The notes beneath the pieces were generated by a model, which was given only the letters and a program-made list of their open reading frames with translations, was not told where the DNA came from and did not search any database. 64,000 nucleotides of DNA from Hyphomicrobium sp. (GTDB lineage: Bacteria; Pseudomonadota; Alphaproteobacteria; Rhizobiales; Hyphomicrobiaceae): positions 1 to 64,000 of the forward strand of contig PERL01000007.1 in the NCBI GenBank assembly GCA_002928735.1, read 5' to 3'. How positions within the stretch are numbered: position 1 is the first letter of the stretch; each line of letters begins with the position of its first letter. The position numbers were made by a program, and so were the translations under genes. Shown piece by piece: positions 35,079-44,941 of this stretch.

Positions 35079-37523
35079 GTGCCGTCCTTCTCGAAGAATC
35101 TGGAAATTACGCTTCACCGTGCTCTCGAGCATGCCAATCAGCGCAGCCACGAATATGCGACGCTGGAACATCTGCTCGCCGCTCTGCTCGAAGATCGCGA
35201 CGCCGCAGCCGTTCTGCGCGCCTGCAACGTCGATCTCGACCGTCTGCGCGCCCGCGTGACCGAATATCTCGACACAGAGTTCACGGCGATCACGACGAAG
35301 TCGGTCGCCGAAGCCTCCCCGACGCCGGGCTTCCAGCGCGTCATCCATCGCGCCGTCGTCCACGTGCAATCGTCTGGCCGCGAGGAAGTGACCGGCGCCA
35401 ACGTGCTCGTCGCCATCTTCGCCGAGCGTGAAAGCCACGCCGCGTTCTTCCTGCAAGAACAGGACATGACCCGCTTCGACGCGGTCCAATACATCAGCCA
35501 CGGCATCGCCAAGCGTCCCGGCATGTCAGAACCCCGCGTCGTGCGCGGCGCAGAGGAGACCGAGCAAACGGAAACGGGTGAGGACAAGAAGGGCCAGCAG
35601 GACGCGCTCAATACATATTGCGTCAATCTCAATCGCAAGGCCCGGGACGGCAAGATCGATCCGTTGATCGGCCGTGAGCCGGAGGTGCTGCGCACGATCC
35701 AGGTGCTCTGCCGCCGCCAGAAGAACAACCCGCTCCTCGTCGGCGACCCCGGCGTCGGCAAGACCGCGATTGCCGAAGGGCTCGCCCGCAAGATCATCCG
35801 CGGCGAGGTGCCCGAAGTCTTGCGCGACGCCACGATCTTTGCGCTCGACATGGGCTCGCTGCTCGCTGGCACGCGCTATCGCGGCGACTTCGAAGAGCGC
35901 CTGAAAGCCGTTATGAAGGAAGCCGAAGCCTATCCGGGCGCGGTCCTCTTCATCGATGAGATCCACACCGTCATCGGCGCCGGCGCCACCTCCGGCGGCG
36001 CAATGGATGCGTCCAACCTGCTGAAGCCTGCACTTCAGTCTGGCGCGCTGCGCTGCATCGGCTCCACCACCTACAAGGAATACCGCCAGCACTTCGAGAA
36101 GGACCGCGCGCTCGTCCGCCGCTTCCAGAAGATCGACGTCAACGAGCCCACCGTGGCCGATGCCATCGAAATCCTGAAGGGCCTGAAGCCGTACTTCGAG
36201 GAATATCACAAGCTCAAGTACACCAACGATGCCATCAAGGCGGCGGTCGAACTGGCCGCCCGCTACATCCACGACCGCAAGCTGCCCGACAAGGCGATCG
36301 ATGTGATCGACGAAACCGGCGCGGCGCAGATGCTTGTCGTCGAGTCCAAGCGTAAGAAGAAGATTACGGTCAAGGAGATCGAAGCCACCATCGCCACGAT
36401 GGCGCGCATTCCGCCAAAGACCGTGTCGAAGTCGGATTCAGAAGTCCTGCACAATATCGACCGCGACCTGAAGCGGCTCGTGTTCGGCCAGGATAAGGCG
36501 ATCAGCGCGCTCGCCTCCGCCATCAAGCTCGCCCGTGCCGGCCTGCGCGAACCGGAAAAGCCCATCGGCTGCTACCTGTTCTCCGGCCCCACCGGCGTCG
36601 GCAAAACCGAAGTCGCCAAGCAGCTCGCCAACTTGCTCGGCGTCGAACTGCTGCGCTTCGACATGTCGGAATACATGGAGAAGCACTCGGTCTCCCGCCT
36701 CATCGGCGCGCCTCCGGGTTACGTCGGCTTCGACCAGGGCGGCCTCTTGACCGACGGCGTCGACCAGCATCCGCACTCGGTGCTGCTCCTCGACGAAATC
36801 GAGAAAGCCCACCCCGACCTCTACAACATTTTGTTGCAGGTCATGGACCACGGCAAGCTGACGGACCATTCCGGCAAATCGGTCGACTTCCGCAACGTCA
36901 TCCTCATCATGACGACGAACGCGGGCGCCTCCGATATGGCCAAGCCACCCATGGGCTTCGAGCGCGGCCGTCGCGAAGGCGAAGATACCGAAGCCGTCAA
37001 TCGGATGTTCACGCCGGAATTCCGCAACCGTCTCGATGCGGTGATCCCGTTCGGCGGCCTGCCGCCGGAAGTCATCGCCAAGGTCGTCGACAAGTTCATC
37101 TTCCAGTTGGAAGCCCAGCTCTCCGAGCGCTCGGTCACCATCGAGCTCACGGACGCCGCGCGCAAATGGATTGGTGAAATCGGCTACGACGAGAAGTTCG
37201 GCGCCCGCCCGCTCGGCCGTGTTATCCAAGAGCACATCAAGAAGCCGCTCGCCGACGAGTTGCTCTTCGGCAAGCTGGAACACGGCGGCACGGTCAAGAT
37301 CGGCCTGGAAGGCACCGGCCTCGAAAAGCGCCTGACGTTCGAGTTCATCGCCGCCGAGCCGGGCAGCCGCAAGTCCGAGCAGACGGACGATGACGACGAG
37401 ACGGAAGCAGCCCTCGTTGATGCCGCTCCGCGCAAGGCGCTCCCCGGCCCGAAGGAGAAGAAGGAAAAGCCCGCACGCCCCGCCGGCTCCGTTCCGGGCG
37501 TACCGCGCAAGAAAGACGAGTAA
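35079..37523 (+). CDS. clpA: ATP-dependent Clp protease ATP-binding subunit ClpA
   Basis: The unfoldase of the ClpAP protease. The 814-residue protein has an N-domain (1-145), AAA-1 with Walker A GDPGVGKTA near 222-229, and AAA-2 with GPTGVGKT near 503-510 and SEYMEKHSVSRLIGAPPGYVG, then a Lys/Pro-rich C-terminal tail from about 760 that is longer than in E. coli. The start is GTG 35079, seven bases after clpS. An intrinsic terminator follows. Confidence 0.96.
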   Translation: MPSFSKNLEITLHRALEHANQRSHEYATLEHLLAALLEDRDAAAVLRACNVDLDRLRARVTEYLDTEFTAITTKSVAEASPTPGFQRVIHRAVVHVQSSGREEVTGANVLVAIFAERESHAAFFLQEQDMTRFDAVQYISHGIAKRPGMSEPRVVRGAEETEQTETGEDKKGQQDALNTYCVNLNRKARDGKIDPLIGREPEVLRTIQVLCRRQKNNPLLVGDPGVGKTAIAEGLARKIIRGEVPEVLRDATIFALDMGSLLAGTRYRGDFEERLKAVMKEAEAYPGAVLFIDEIHTVIGAGATSGGAMDASNLLKPALQSGALRCIGSTTYKEYRQHFEKDRALVRRFQKIDVNEPTVADAIEILKGLKPYFEEYHKLKYTNDAIKAAVELAARYIHDRKLPDKAIDVIDETGAAQMLVVESKRKKKITVKEIEATIATMARIPPKTVSKSDSEVLHNIDRDLKRLVFGQDKAISALASAIKLARAGLREPEKPIGCYLFSGPTGVGKTEVAKQLANLLGVELLRFDMSEYMEKHSVSRLIGAPPGYVGFDQGGLLTDGVDQHPHSVLLLDEIEKAHPDLYNILLQVMDHGKLTDHSGKSVDFRNVILIMTTNAGASDMAKPPMGFERGRREGEDTEAVNRMFTPEFRNRLDAVIPFGGLPPEVIAKVVDKFIFQLEAQLSERSVTIELTDAARKWIGEIGYDEKFGARPLGRVIQEHIKKPLADELLFGKLEHGGTVKIGLEGTGLEKRLTFEFIAAEPGSRKSEQTDDDDETEAALVDAAPRKALPGPKEKKEKPARPAGSVPGVPRKKDE

Positions 37524-37570
37524 GGGAGCGCGGCGCACCCACCGCACGTCTCCCGACTCGCGCTACCATC

Positions 37571-37608
37571 GGCGCGCCGCGCAACGAACGCGGCGCGCCT
37601 ATTTTTTT
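37571..37608 (+). terminator. Intrinsic terminator after clpA
   Basis: GGCGCGCCGC at 37571-37580 pairs with GCGGCGCGCC at 37590-37599 around a nine-base loop, followed by a T-run (ATTTTTTT). Confidence 0.9.
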
Positions 37609-37665
37609 GACCGGGTGGGGCGCGGAACCATGTTTCCGTACCTATCTTATCCAGGGGGAAAGACC

Positions 37666-38148
37666 ATGACCCGCGACCCGGGCATGGCAGCGATGGAGAG
37701 ATCAATGTCCGCACGCGTCGCAAAGCTCATGTCGAATACGACCGCCATCCGCATCGCCACACTCACTGGCGCCAGCGCAATCCTCGCCGCGTTCCTCACC
37801 GTCGCGCCCGTCAAGGCCGCCGTGGCCGGTGAACTCGTCGGCACATGGAGTGGCACCGGCACCGTAACGCTTGCCAACGGAGCCCGAGAAAAAGCCCGCT
37901 GCCGCGCGTCCTACATTTCCGCAGGCGGCCGCACCTATGCCATGTCGGCCACCTGCGCCACCGCCGCCGCGAAGGTCTCGCAGACCGCGATTGTCAGCCA
38001 GAACACGAAAAACCGCTTCGGCGGCACGTTCTACAATCCCGAGTTCGGCGTCACCGGACGCATCCGCATCATCCTCAGCGGCGCCCGCCAGACCGTCTAC
38101 CTCTCCGGCAGTTCCGGCCACGCCACCTTCAATATGCACCGGCGCTGA
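37666..38148 (+). CDS. Small secreted protein, unknown
   Basis: The 160-residue product from ATG 37666 has a strong ribosome-binding site (AGGGGGA, six bases upstream). Residues 20-50 form a signal-peptide-like segment ending in VKAAVAGE. The mature part is a small Ser/Thr/Gly-rich domain with RCRASYISAGGRTYAMSATCATAAAKVSQ and YNPEFGVTGRI, and Cys at two places. No family is recognised. A long N-terminus before the hydrophobic stretch means a later start (37705) is also possible. Confidence 0.78.
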   Translation: MTRDPGMAAMERSMSARVAKLMSNTTAIRIATLTGASAILAAFLTVAPVKAAVAGELVGTWSGTGTVTLANGAREKARCRASYISAGGRTYAMSATCATAAAKVSQTAIVSQNTKNRFGGTFYNPEFGVTGRIRIILSGARQTVYLSGSSGHATFNMHRR

Positions 38149-38195
38149 GGCGGTGGGGGACCTCCCCCCACGACATGAACGCCAGCTGAAAACAA

Positions 38196-38213
38196 GGTTC
38201 AGAACCGGTTCAG
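38196..38213 (+). promoter_or_regulatory. Direct repeat GGTTCAG, spaced 11 bases
   Basis: GGTTCAG occurs at 38196-38202 and again at 38207-38213, and GAACCGGTTC at 38202-38211 is palindromic. Two copies one helical turn apart are typical of OmpR/PhoB-type response-regulator operators. They lie about 70 bases before the start of the small periplasmic protein. Function inferred from pattern only. Confidence 0.4.
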
Positions 38214-38282
38214 CCGCCGTCTCCTAAGGTCTCTCACATGACGGGGCGATTGGCCCCGCCGAGAGATCCAACGGAGACGACC

Positions 38283-38624
38283 ATGACCACCCTGACCCGC
38301 ACCATCGCCCTCGCCGCCGCCTTGCTCGCCGCCGGTACCGCTGTCGCCTCTGCCCACTCGGTCGAAGAGCGCCAGATCAAGCAGCGCCTCGCCATCGAGC
38401 ATGGCCGCCAGACCGGTTCCATCACGTGGCTGGAAGGCCGCCGTCTGCGCGCCGAACAGCAGCGCATCATGCGCATGGAACGCATCCTGAAAGCCGACGG
38501 CCACCTTTCCGCCAGCGATCGCCGCATCCTCGCCCAGATGCAGAATGAGGCCCGCCGCAACATCGTGGCCGAGAAGACCGACGGCCGCCGCCGCCTGGGC
38601 TTCCTCCCCCGCGTCGGCAACTAA
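38283..38624 (+). CDS. Small periplasmic helical protein, unknown
   Basis: A 113-residue protein starting at ATG 38283 behind GGAGACGACC. A signal peptide covers residues 1-25, ending ASAHSVEER. The rest is charged and helical (RQIKQRLAIEHGRQTGSI, LEGRRLRAEQQRIMRMERIL, DRRILAQMQNEARRNI). It resembles small helical periplasmic proteins of Rhizobiales that are controlled by two-component systems, but no family name is certain. A terminator follows. Confidence 0.8.
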   Translation: MTTLTRTIALAAALLAAGTAVASAHSVEERQIKQRLAIEHGRQTGSITWLEGRRLRAEQQRIMRMERILKADGHLSASDRRILAQMQNEARRNIVAEKTDGRRRLGFLPRVGN

Positions 38625-38659
38625 CCGCGTCCCCTTCTAAGCTTTCTCCCAAACTCTTC

Positions 38660-38689
38660 GGGCCGCCCCACCGGGCGGCCCATTTTTTT
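38660..38689 (+). terminator. Intrinsic terminator after the helical periplasmic protein
   Basis: GGGCCGCCC at 38660-38668 pairs with GGGCGGCCC at 38673-38681, followed by seven T after one A. Confidence 0.9.
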
Positions 38690-38828
38690 ATAACCCCCAT
38701 CCCCCACCGATGCGTCCCGGCAACAGCGGTCCGATCGTCGGCAAATGGGAACACAACTTAGGACTTTGGTAAGCACGCGCCCGCTAGCGTGACCCAGTAG
38801 TTCCAGTTCCAGTCGGGGCCAGTCCATT

Positions 38829-39836
38829 ATGAGCATTCTGCGGTCGGTTTCGGTCGACGACATCATCTCCCGCGGCAGCATCCGCGAGCAGGACGTCATG
38901 CGCATGCGCCAGTCGTTCTACGACGATGGCCTCATCACCCCCGAGGAAGCAGACCAACTGATCCGCCTCAACGCGGCCTGCCCGGTCCAGGATGCCGCCT
39001 GGTCGCCTTTCGTTGTCCAGGCCATCTGCGATTACATCGTCAATCAGACCGAACCCGAAGGCTACGTCACCGCCGCCAATGCCGACTGGCTGATCGCCAT
39101 GATCGCCCCCGAAGGCCGCGTGCGCTCTAAAACCGAACTCGATCTCCTGCTCCAGGTTCTCGATACCGCCCGCTGGTCGCCCGAACGCCTCGTCCGCTTC
39201 GCCCTCGACGAGGTCAAGCGCGCGATCATCGAAGGCGATGGCCCCCTGCGTATGAACGGCACGCGTCAGACCGGCACCATCACCGACGCCGAGGTCGATC
39301 TGATCCGCCGCATCCTTTACGCCTTCGGTGGCGACGGAAACATTGCCATCACCCGCGCCGAAGCCGAGGTGTTGATTGCCATTGAAGAGAGCCTCGCCAC
39401 GGGCGGCACCCCGAACCCCGCCTGGACCGACCTCTTCGTCAAAGCCATGGCCAACGTGATCCTCGCCACGTCCGGCTATGCACCGCCCAGCCGCGAGGAA
39501 GCGCTCCGCTCCGACGCCTGGCTGAAACGCCGCGGCGATCTCTCCCCGTCACATCTGGTTGGCGCCATGGTCACCGGCAGCCTCTCCAGCGTCTGGGACA
39601 CCTACACCGAGCAAAGTTCCGAAGAGCGGGCGCTCGCCCGCCTTGAACGTCAGCGCGTTGAGATCATCACCAACGAAGAGATCACCGAAGGCGAAGCCTC
39701 CTGGCTGGTCGAACGGCTGACCCGCGACGACCGCCTGACCCCGACCGAATTGGCCCTCATCGACTATCTGCGCCGGGAAGCAACCATGCTCCACCCCGCG
39801 CTCGTCGATCTGGTCCGCCGCACCTCGGCCGCCTGA
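38829..39836 (+). CDS. Conserved-looking 335-residue protein, unknown
   Basis: A soluble acidic protein with no signal peptide or membrane segment. It reads like a repeated helical module: the segments FVVQAICDYIVNQTEPEGYVTAANADWLIAMIA (about residues 60-90) and FVKAMANVILATSGYAPPSREEALRSDAWL (about 200-230) share spacing and key residues, and EADQL, TELDLL and EAEVLI helices alternate. Acidic DGxIT/DGxVxS-like loops resemble degenerate EF-hand turns. It lies before pccA on the same strand after a 250-base gap. I recognise no family and assign no function. Confidence 0.78.
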   Translation: MSILRSVSVDDIISRGSIREQDVMRMRQSFYDDGLITPEEADQLIRLNAACPVQDAAWSPFVVQAICDYIVNQTEPEGYVTAANADWLIAMIAPEGRVRSKTELDLLLQVLDTARWSPERLVRFALDEVKRAIIEGDGPLRMNGTRQTGTITDAEVDLIRRILYAFGGDGNIAITRAEAEVLIAIEESLATGGTPNPAWTDLFVKAMANVILATSGYAPPSREEALRSDAWLKRRGDLSPSHLVGAMVTGSLSSVWDTYTEQSSEERALARLERQRVEIITNEEITEGEASWLVERLTRDDRLTPTELALIDYLRREATMLHPALVDLVRRTSAA

Positions 39837-39900
39837 CGGGTCAGAGAACACCAAACCACCCCGCATAGGGCAAAGATCGTCATTCTTAATGAGACCATCA

Positions 39901-39930
39901 GATCCGGCGGCATACACCCGCCGCCGGATC
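39901..39930 (+). repeat. Perfect 11-base inverted repeat, no T-run
   Basis: GATCCGGCGGC at 39901-39911 pairs perfectly with GCCGCCGGATC at 39920-39930 around an eight-base loop. It lies in the 250-base gap before pccA. With no T-run on either strand it is not a plain terminator. It could end the upstream gene's message with Rho, protect its 3' end, or bind a protein. The gap holds no gene that I can see. Confidence 0.45.
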
Positions 39931-40086
39931 CGGCCCGCCGCGTCCATACCCGGGACCCGGCAGGAGCCAAAACCCCGTTGGTCCGCGCCATGTTGCCCGT
40001 TTACGTGACGGGAAGAGGCGTCTAGAACCAGCCGTTAATCCGACCATCTCCCAACCTTTCCGAACCAAGACGGGACCGCATCCGCG

Positions 40087-42102
<2,016 letters not shown>

Positions 42103-42128
42103 TCGAACACATCCCGACCGAAATATAA

Positions 42129-42162
42129 GGCCGTCCCGCAAGCCGGGGCGGCCTTTGTCTTG
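42129..42162 (+). terminator. Intrinsic terminator after pccA
   Basis: GGCCGTCCCG at 42129-42138 pairs with CGGGGCGGCC at 42144-42153 (one G-U pair) around CAAGC, then TTTGTCTT, a weak T-run. Confidence 0.7.
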
Positions 42163-42177
42163 GCAAACGCTCCACCC

Positions 42178-43032
42178 TCAGTCGGTGGCGTAACGGCCGC
42201 ATTCGCGCCGGATCATGTCGAGGATCGGATCGTACGCATCCTCGTCGCGCGCTTCCGGATAGACCAAATACACCGGATAAACGAACCGCCGTGCCCGCTT
42301 GGGCTGTTTCAGCCGGCCGCGCGACAGGTAAGGCTTAACGAGCCGCATCGGAAAATAAGCCGACAACTCGTTCGCCAGCACGTATTCGAGCGGGTTGCTC
42401 CCCAGGTCCAGCGAGAGCCCTGGCTTGATCAATTCCGGATAGGCAGTCGCATGGTCGCGCTGAAAATCGGCGCCCCAGTTGATGAACATATAATCGCTGC
42501 TGCCCTTCTTCGGAGCCGTCCGCGCGCTGGTCACCAGCACGAATTCCTCGTCGAACAGATGCTCCACCGTATGCCCGGGCGGCTGGATCGGCCGGTACAT
42601 GATCGCCAGATCAAGCGTGCCTTCGATCAAGCGCTGGGTCAGCACGTCCTGCAGCCCAGCCGTGGCCGAAATCGCGATGTCCGGGGTCTCAGATCTGAGC
42701 TTCGCGATGGATTTCAGCAGTACCCCGTGCCAGAGCGTGGCCGGTGCGCCGATGGCGATATGGTCCCGGTGCTGGTCGGAAAGCGAGACTTCCAGCTGCG
42801 CCCGCTGCCACACGCGCACCAGCGCCAGCGCATGTTTGTGGAATTGTTCGCCCGCCGCCGTCAGATCTGCACCGCTTTTTGAACGTTCAAAAACAGGCCG
42901 CCCGAGCAGATCTTCAAGCCCCTTGATGCGCGCCGAAACGGTCGACTGCGTGATGTTCAAACGGTGCGCGGCATCAATAAAACTGCCGGTTTCTGCGACC
43001 ATCAGAAAGGTGCGGGCAAGATTGATGTCCAT
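42178..43032 (-). CDS. LysR-family transcriptional regulator
   Basis: A DNA-binding regulator with an effector-binding domain. The 284-residue product from ATG 43032 begins MDINLARTFLMVAETGSFIDAAHRLNITQSTVSARIKGLE, the classic winged-helix start. A TTG at 43047 would add five residues and has no better ribosome-binding site. It is convergent with pccA and divergent from the Lys/Ala peptide gene at 43215, with a 182-base shared upstream region. Targets unknown. Confidence 0.93.
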   Translation of the reverse strand: MDINLARTFLMVAETGSFIDAAHRLNITQSTVSARIKGLEDLLGRPVFERSKSGADLTAAGEQFHKHALALVRVWQRAQLEVSLSDQHRDHIAIGAPATLWHGVLLKSIAKLRSETPDIAISATAGLQDVLTQRLIEGTLDLAIMYRPIQPPGHTVEHLFDEEFVLVTSARTAPKKGSSDYMFINWGADFQRDHATAYPELIKPGLSLDLGSNPLEYVLANELSAYFPMRLVKPYLSRGRLKQPKRARRFVYPVYLVYPEARDEDAYDPILDMIRRECGRYATD

Positions 43033-43214
43033 CTGTAGCCTGCGCAATGAGGAGGACGTTCATGCTCTATCTATCGAAAATTTCGATAGTGGTCAGCGGA
43101 AAATTCCGTTTGAAGCCCGTTTTGATTCTCACCACATTGCACACGTCTCGGCGACGAGTCGGGAAATGAAAGCCGTGCAGTCATGCCCGGTGCAAAAACT
43201 GAAGGACGAAGAAC

Positions 43215-43286
43215 ATGGCCAAAGCTGCAAAGAAGCCTGCCGCGAAGAAGGCTGCCAAGAAGCCGGCGGCGAAGAAGAAGAAGTAA
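43215..43286 (+). CDS. Very small Lys/Ala-rich histone-H1-like peptide
   Basis: A 23-residue open frame, starting at ATG 43215 after AAGGACGAAGAA, that reads MAKAAKKPAAKK followed by AAKKPAAKKKK. It repeats PAAKK/AAKK units like the tail of eukaryotic histone H1 and of bacterial Lys/Ala-rich nucleoid proteins. It has no other residue types besides Pro, Met, Ala and Lys. The neighbours are a divergent LysR regulator and a secreted protein starting 14 bases after its stop. I infer a DNA-binding or charge-neutralising peptide; real translation needs proof. Confidence 0.55.
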   Translation: MAKAAKKPAAKKAAKKPAAKKKK

Positions 43287-43300
43287 GAGTTTCCTGCCTC

Positions 43301-43663
43301 GTGCCCCGGAACCTTGTCAGTCGGCTCCTTAGAGCTTCGGTGGTTCCAGCGGCGGTGCTGATCAGCGTTTTCTCACCCGCGCAAGCGGCGTCGGTCACCA
43401 ACCGGGATGATACGGACCGCAAGGTTACGATCATCGAGAGCGGCACCCAAAAAGACCACGTCCTCAAAAAAGGCGAGGTTCTTGAAGGGGTCTGCCAGCG
43501 CGGCTGCAGCATCCGCATCGACGGTGACGACGTGAATCCTTACGTGCTCGAGGGCACAGAGGACACGGCCATCGAAGGGGGCGATCTCTACGCAGAAGGG
43601 CAGGGGCCGCTGGGTTCTCCGCGTTCCGGAGCCTCCGGCCAGCCTTCCAAGCCCGGCCCGTAA
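43301..43663 (+). CDS. Small secreted protein, unknown
   Basis: About 120 residues from GTG 43301, with a signal peptide (RLLRASVVPAAVLISVFSPAQA, cleavage before ASV). The mature part has VTNRDDTDRKVTIIESGTQKDHVLKKGEVLEGVCQRGCSIRIDGDDVNPYVLEGTED, two Cys and a Pro/Gly/Ser-rich end. The ribosome-binding site is poor, so the start is uncertain. It shares a strand with the Lys/Ala peptide gene and has a terminator at 43693. Confidence 0.72.
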   Translation: MPRNLVSRLLRASVVPAAVLISVFSPAQAASVTNRDDTDRKVTIIESGTQKDHVLKKGEVLEGVCQRGCSIRIDGDDVNPYVLEGTEDTAIEGGDLYAEGQGPLGSPRSGASGQPSKPGP

Positions 43664-43692
43664 AGCGTCTGAGTTGATCGAGGCTTTGCATT

Positions 43693-43734
43693 CCGGCACC
43701 CGCGCCCCCCGTGGCTCGGGTGCCGGTTTCGTTT
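43693..43734 (+). terminator. Intrinsic terminator after the secreted protein
   Basis: CCGGCACCCG at 43693-43702 pairs perfectly with CGGGTGCCGG at 43717-43726 around a 14-base loop, then TTTCGTTT. It lies between this gene and the convergent lipB. Confidence 0.75.
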
Positions 43735-43776
43735 CAGGTCCGCCCCGGCGCGAAACTAGCCGAATCCGGATCGCCC

Positions 43777-44475
43777 TTAAGTCACGCGCGGTTCTTCGAA
43801 CAGCACCTCCGCGATCGGCTCGAGGGGGCCAAGGCAGGCCGCGAAACTTGCGATCAGCGCGTTATCCACAGTTTCGAGCGATGCCGTAAGCCCAAGCGCG
43901 GCAAGGCTCGTCACCGCCGATCCCTCCAATCCGCACGCGACGATCGCATCGAAGTGGGCAAGATCCGGCGCCACGTTCAAGCTGATCCCGTGCAGGCTGA
44001 TCCCGTGCCTCACCTTCAGCCCGAGCGCTCCGATCTTGGCTTCCCCGCCTGGCAGATCGGGGCGCTGCACCCACACGCCCGGACGCGCTGGATCCCCTGT
44101 TGCGGTCACGCCGAGCCTATCGAGCGATCCGATAACGCAGCGCTCCAGCAAGCGAACAAACGCCCGGACATCGCCCCCCGTCCGCCGTCGGACGTCGAGC
44201 AACGTATAGACGATCCGCTGCCCCGGCCCGTGATAGGTGATCTCGCCGCCCCGGTCCGTTTCAAACACGGGAAAGCGGTCCGGATCGATCAAATGGTGCA
44301 ATTGCCCGCGCGGACCCTTCGTCAGCAACGGCGGATGCTCCAGAAACCACAGCAGTTCTGAATGGTCCGCGTTCGCGATCCTATCCACCTCTCCAACCAT
44401 GAAGTCGACCGCATCCGGATAAGCCACGGGCTGCGATGAGCGCATCAGCCGAATCGGTCGTTCAGGGATCGTCAT
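43777..44475 (-). CDS. lipB: Lipoyl(octanoyl) transferase LipB
   Basis: It transfers octanoyl groups from acyl-carrier protein to lipoyl domains. The 232-residue protein has LLWFLEHPPLLTKG, the RGGEITYHGPGQ motif, GGEAKIGALGLKVRHGISLHGISLNV with the conserved Lys, and the ACGLEG motif with the catalytic Cys. Length and motif order match LipB. It is convergent with the secreted-protein gene. Confidence 0.95.
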   Translation of the reverse strand: MTIPERPIRLMRSSQPVAYPDAVDFMVGEVDRIANADHSELLWFLEHPPLLTKGPRGQLHHLIDPDRFPVFETDRGGEITYHGPGQRIVYTLLDVRRRTGGDVRAFVRLLERCVIGSLDRLGVTATGDPARPGVWVQRPDLPGGEAKIGALGLKVRHGISLHGISLNVAPDLAHFDAIVACGLEGSAVTSLAALGLTASLETVDNALIASFAACLGPLEPIAEVLFEEPRVT

Positions 44476-44736
44476 TCTCAGGCCTCGGAGAGAGGAGCGT
44501 TGGGACGTGTTCTAAACACACTGCCAGCCCGCAGCCGTCACGGCTAACCCCAGATCATAGAGCATCTGCCGCCCCTTGCCGCAGCCGCCCCTCAAATCGG
44601 CAGAGCGGAGCCGGGTTCACACTTGCCATCTTCGGAGCCGTCTGTTAGTTCCCGTCGCCTCGGCATCGCGACCGGTTCACCGGTCCGTTGCGCGGCTCTC
44701 CCGAATTGGCTTCAGGGCCTTCCAGGGCGATCCCAT

Positions 44737-44821
44737 GCGGTTGTGGCGGAATTGGTAGACGCACTACCTTGAGGTGGTAACGGGGCAACCCGTGGAGGTT
44801 CGAGTCCTCTCAACCGCACCA
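44737..44821 (+). tRNA. tRNA-Leu (anticodon GAG)
   Basis: An 85-base cloverleaf ending in encoded CCA. The acceptor stem GCGGTTG (44737-44743) pairs with CAACCGC (44811-44817), the D-arm has GTGGCGGAATTGGTAGAC, and the anticodon loop TTGAGGT reads GAG, decoding CUC and CUU. The long variable arm ACGGGGCAACCCGT is class II, as expected for Leu. The T-arm is GGAGG-TTCGAGT-CCTCT. The lowest anticodon-stem pair (C27-A43) appears mismatched. It lies in the gap between lipB and the convergent deacetylase genes. Confidence 0.96.
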
Positions 44822-44941
44822 TTCATTTCGGGCCAGCGCCGTCGCGGCGTTGACAGGCCCAACCTCAGTCAAAATCGACAGGGTAAAACGGCGTGGGCGC
44901 TCTGAGCCCGCGTATGGCGCGCGGATGATCGCGCTCCGCCC

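Noticed and set aside
42599-43214. Upstream extension of the secreted protein at 43301 across the LysR gene
   Set aside because: That part is antisense to the LysR gene and includes the Lys/Ala peptide frame; the signal peptide fixes the real start near 43301.
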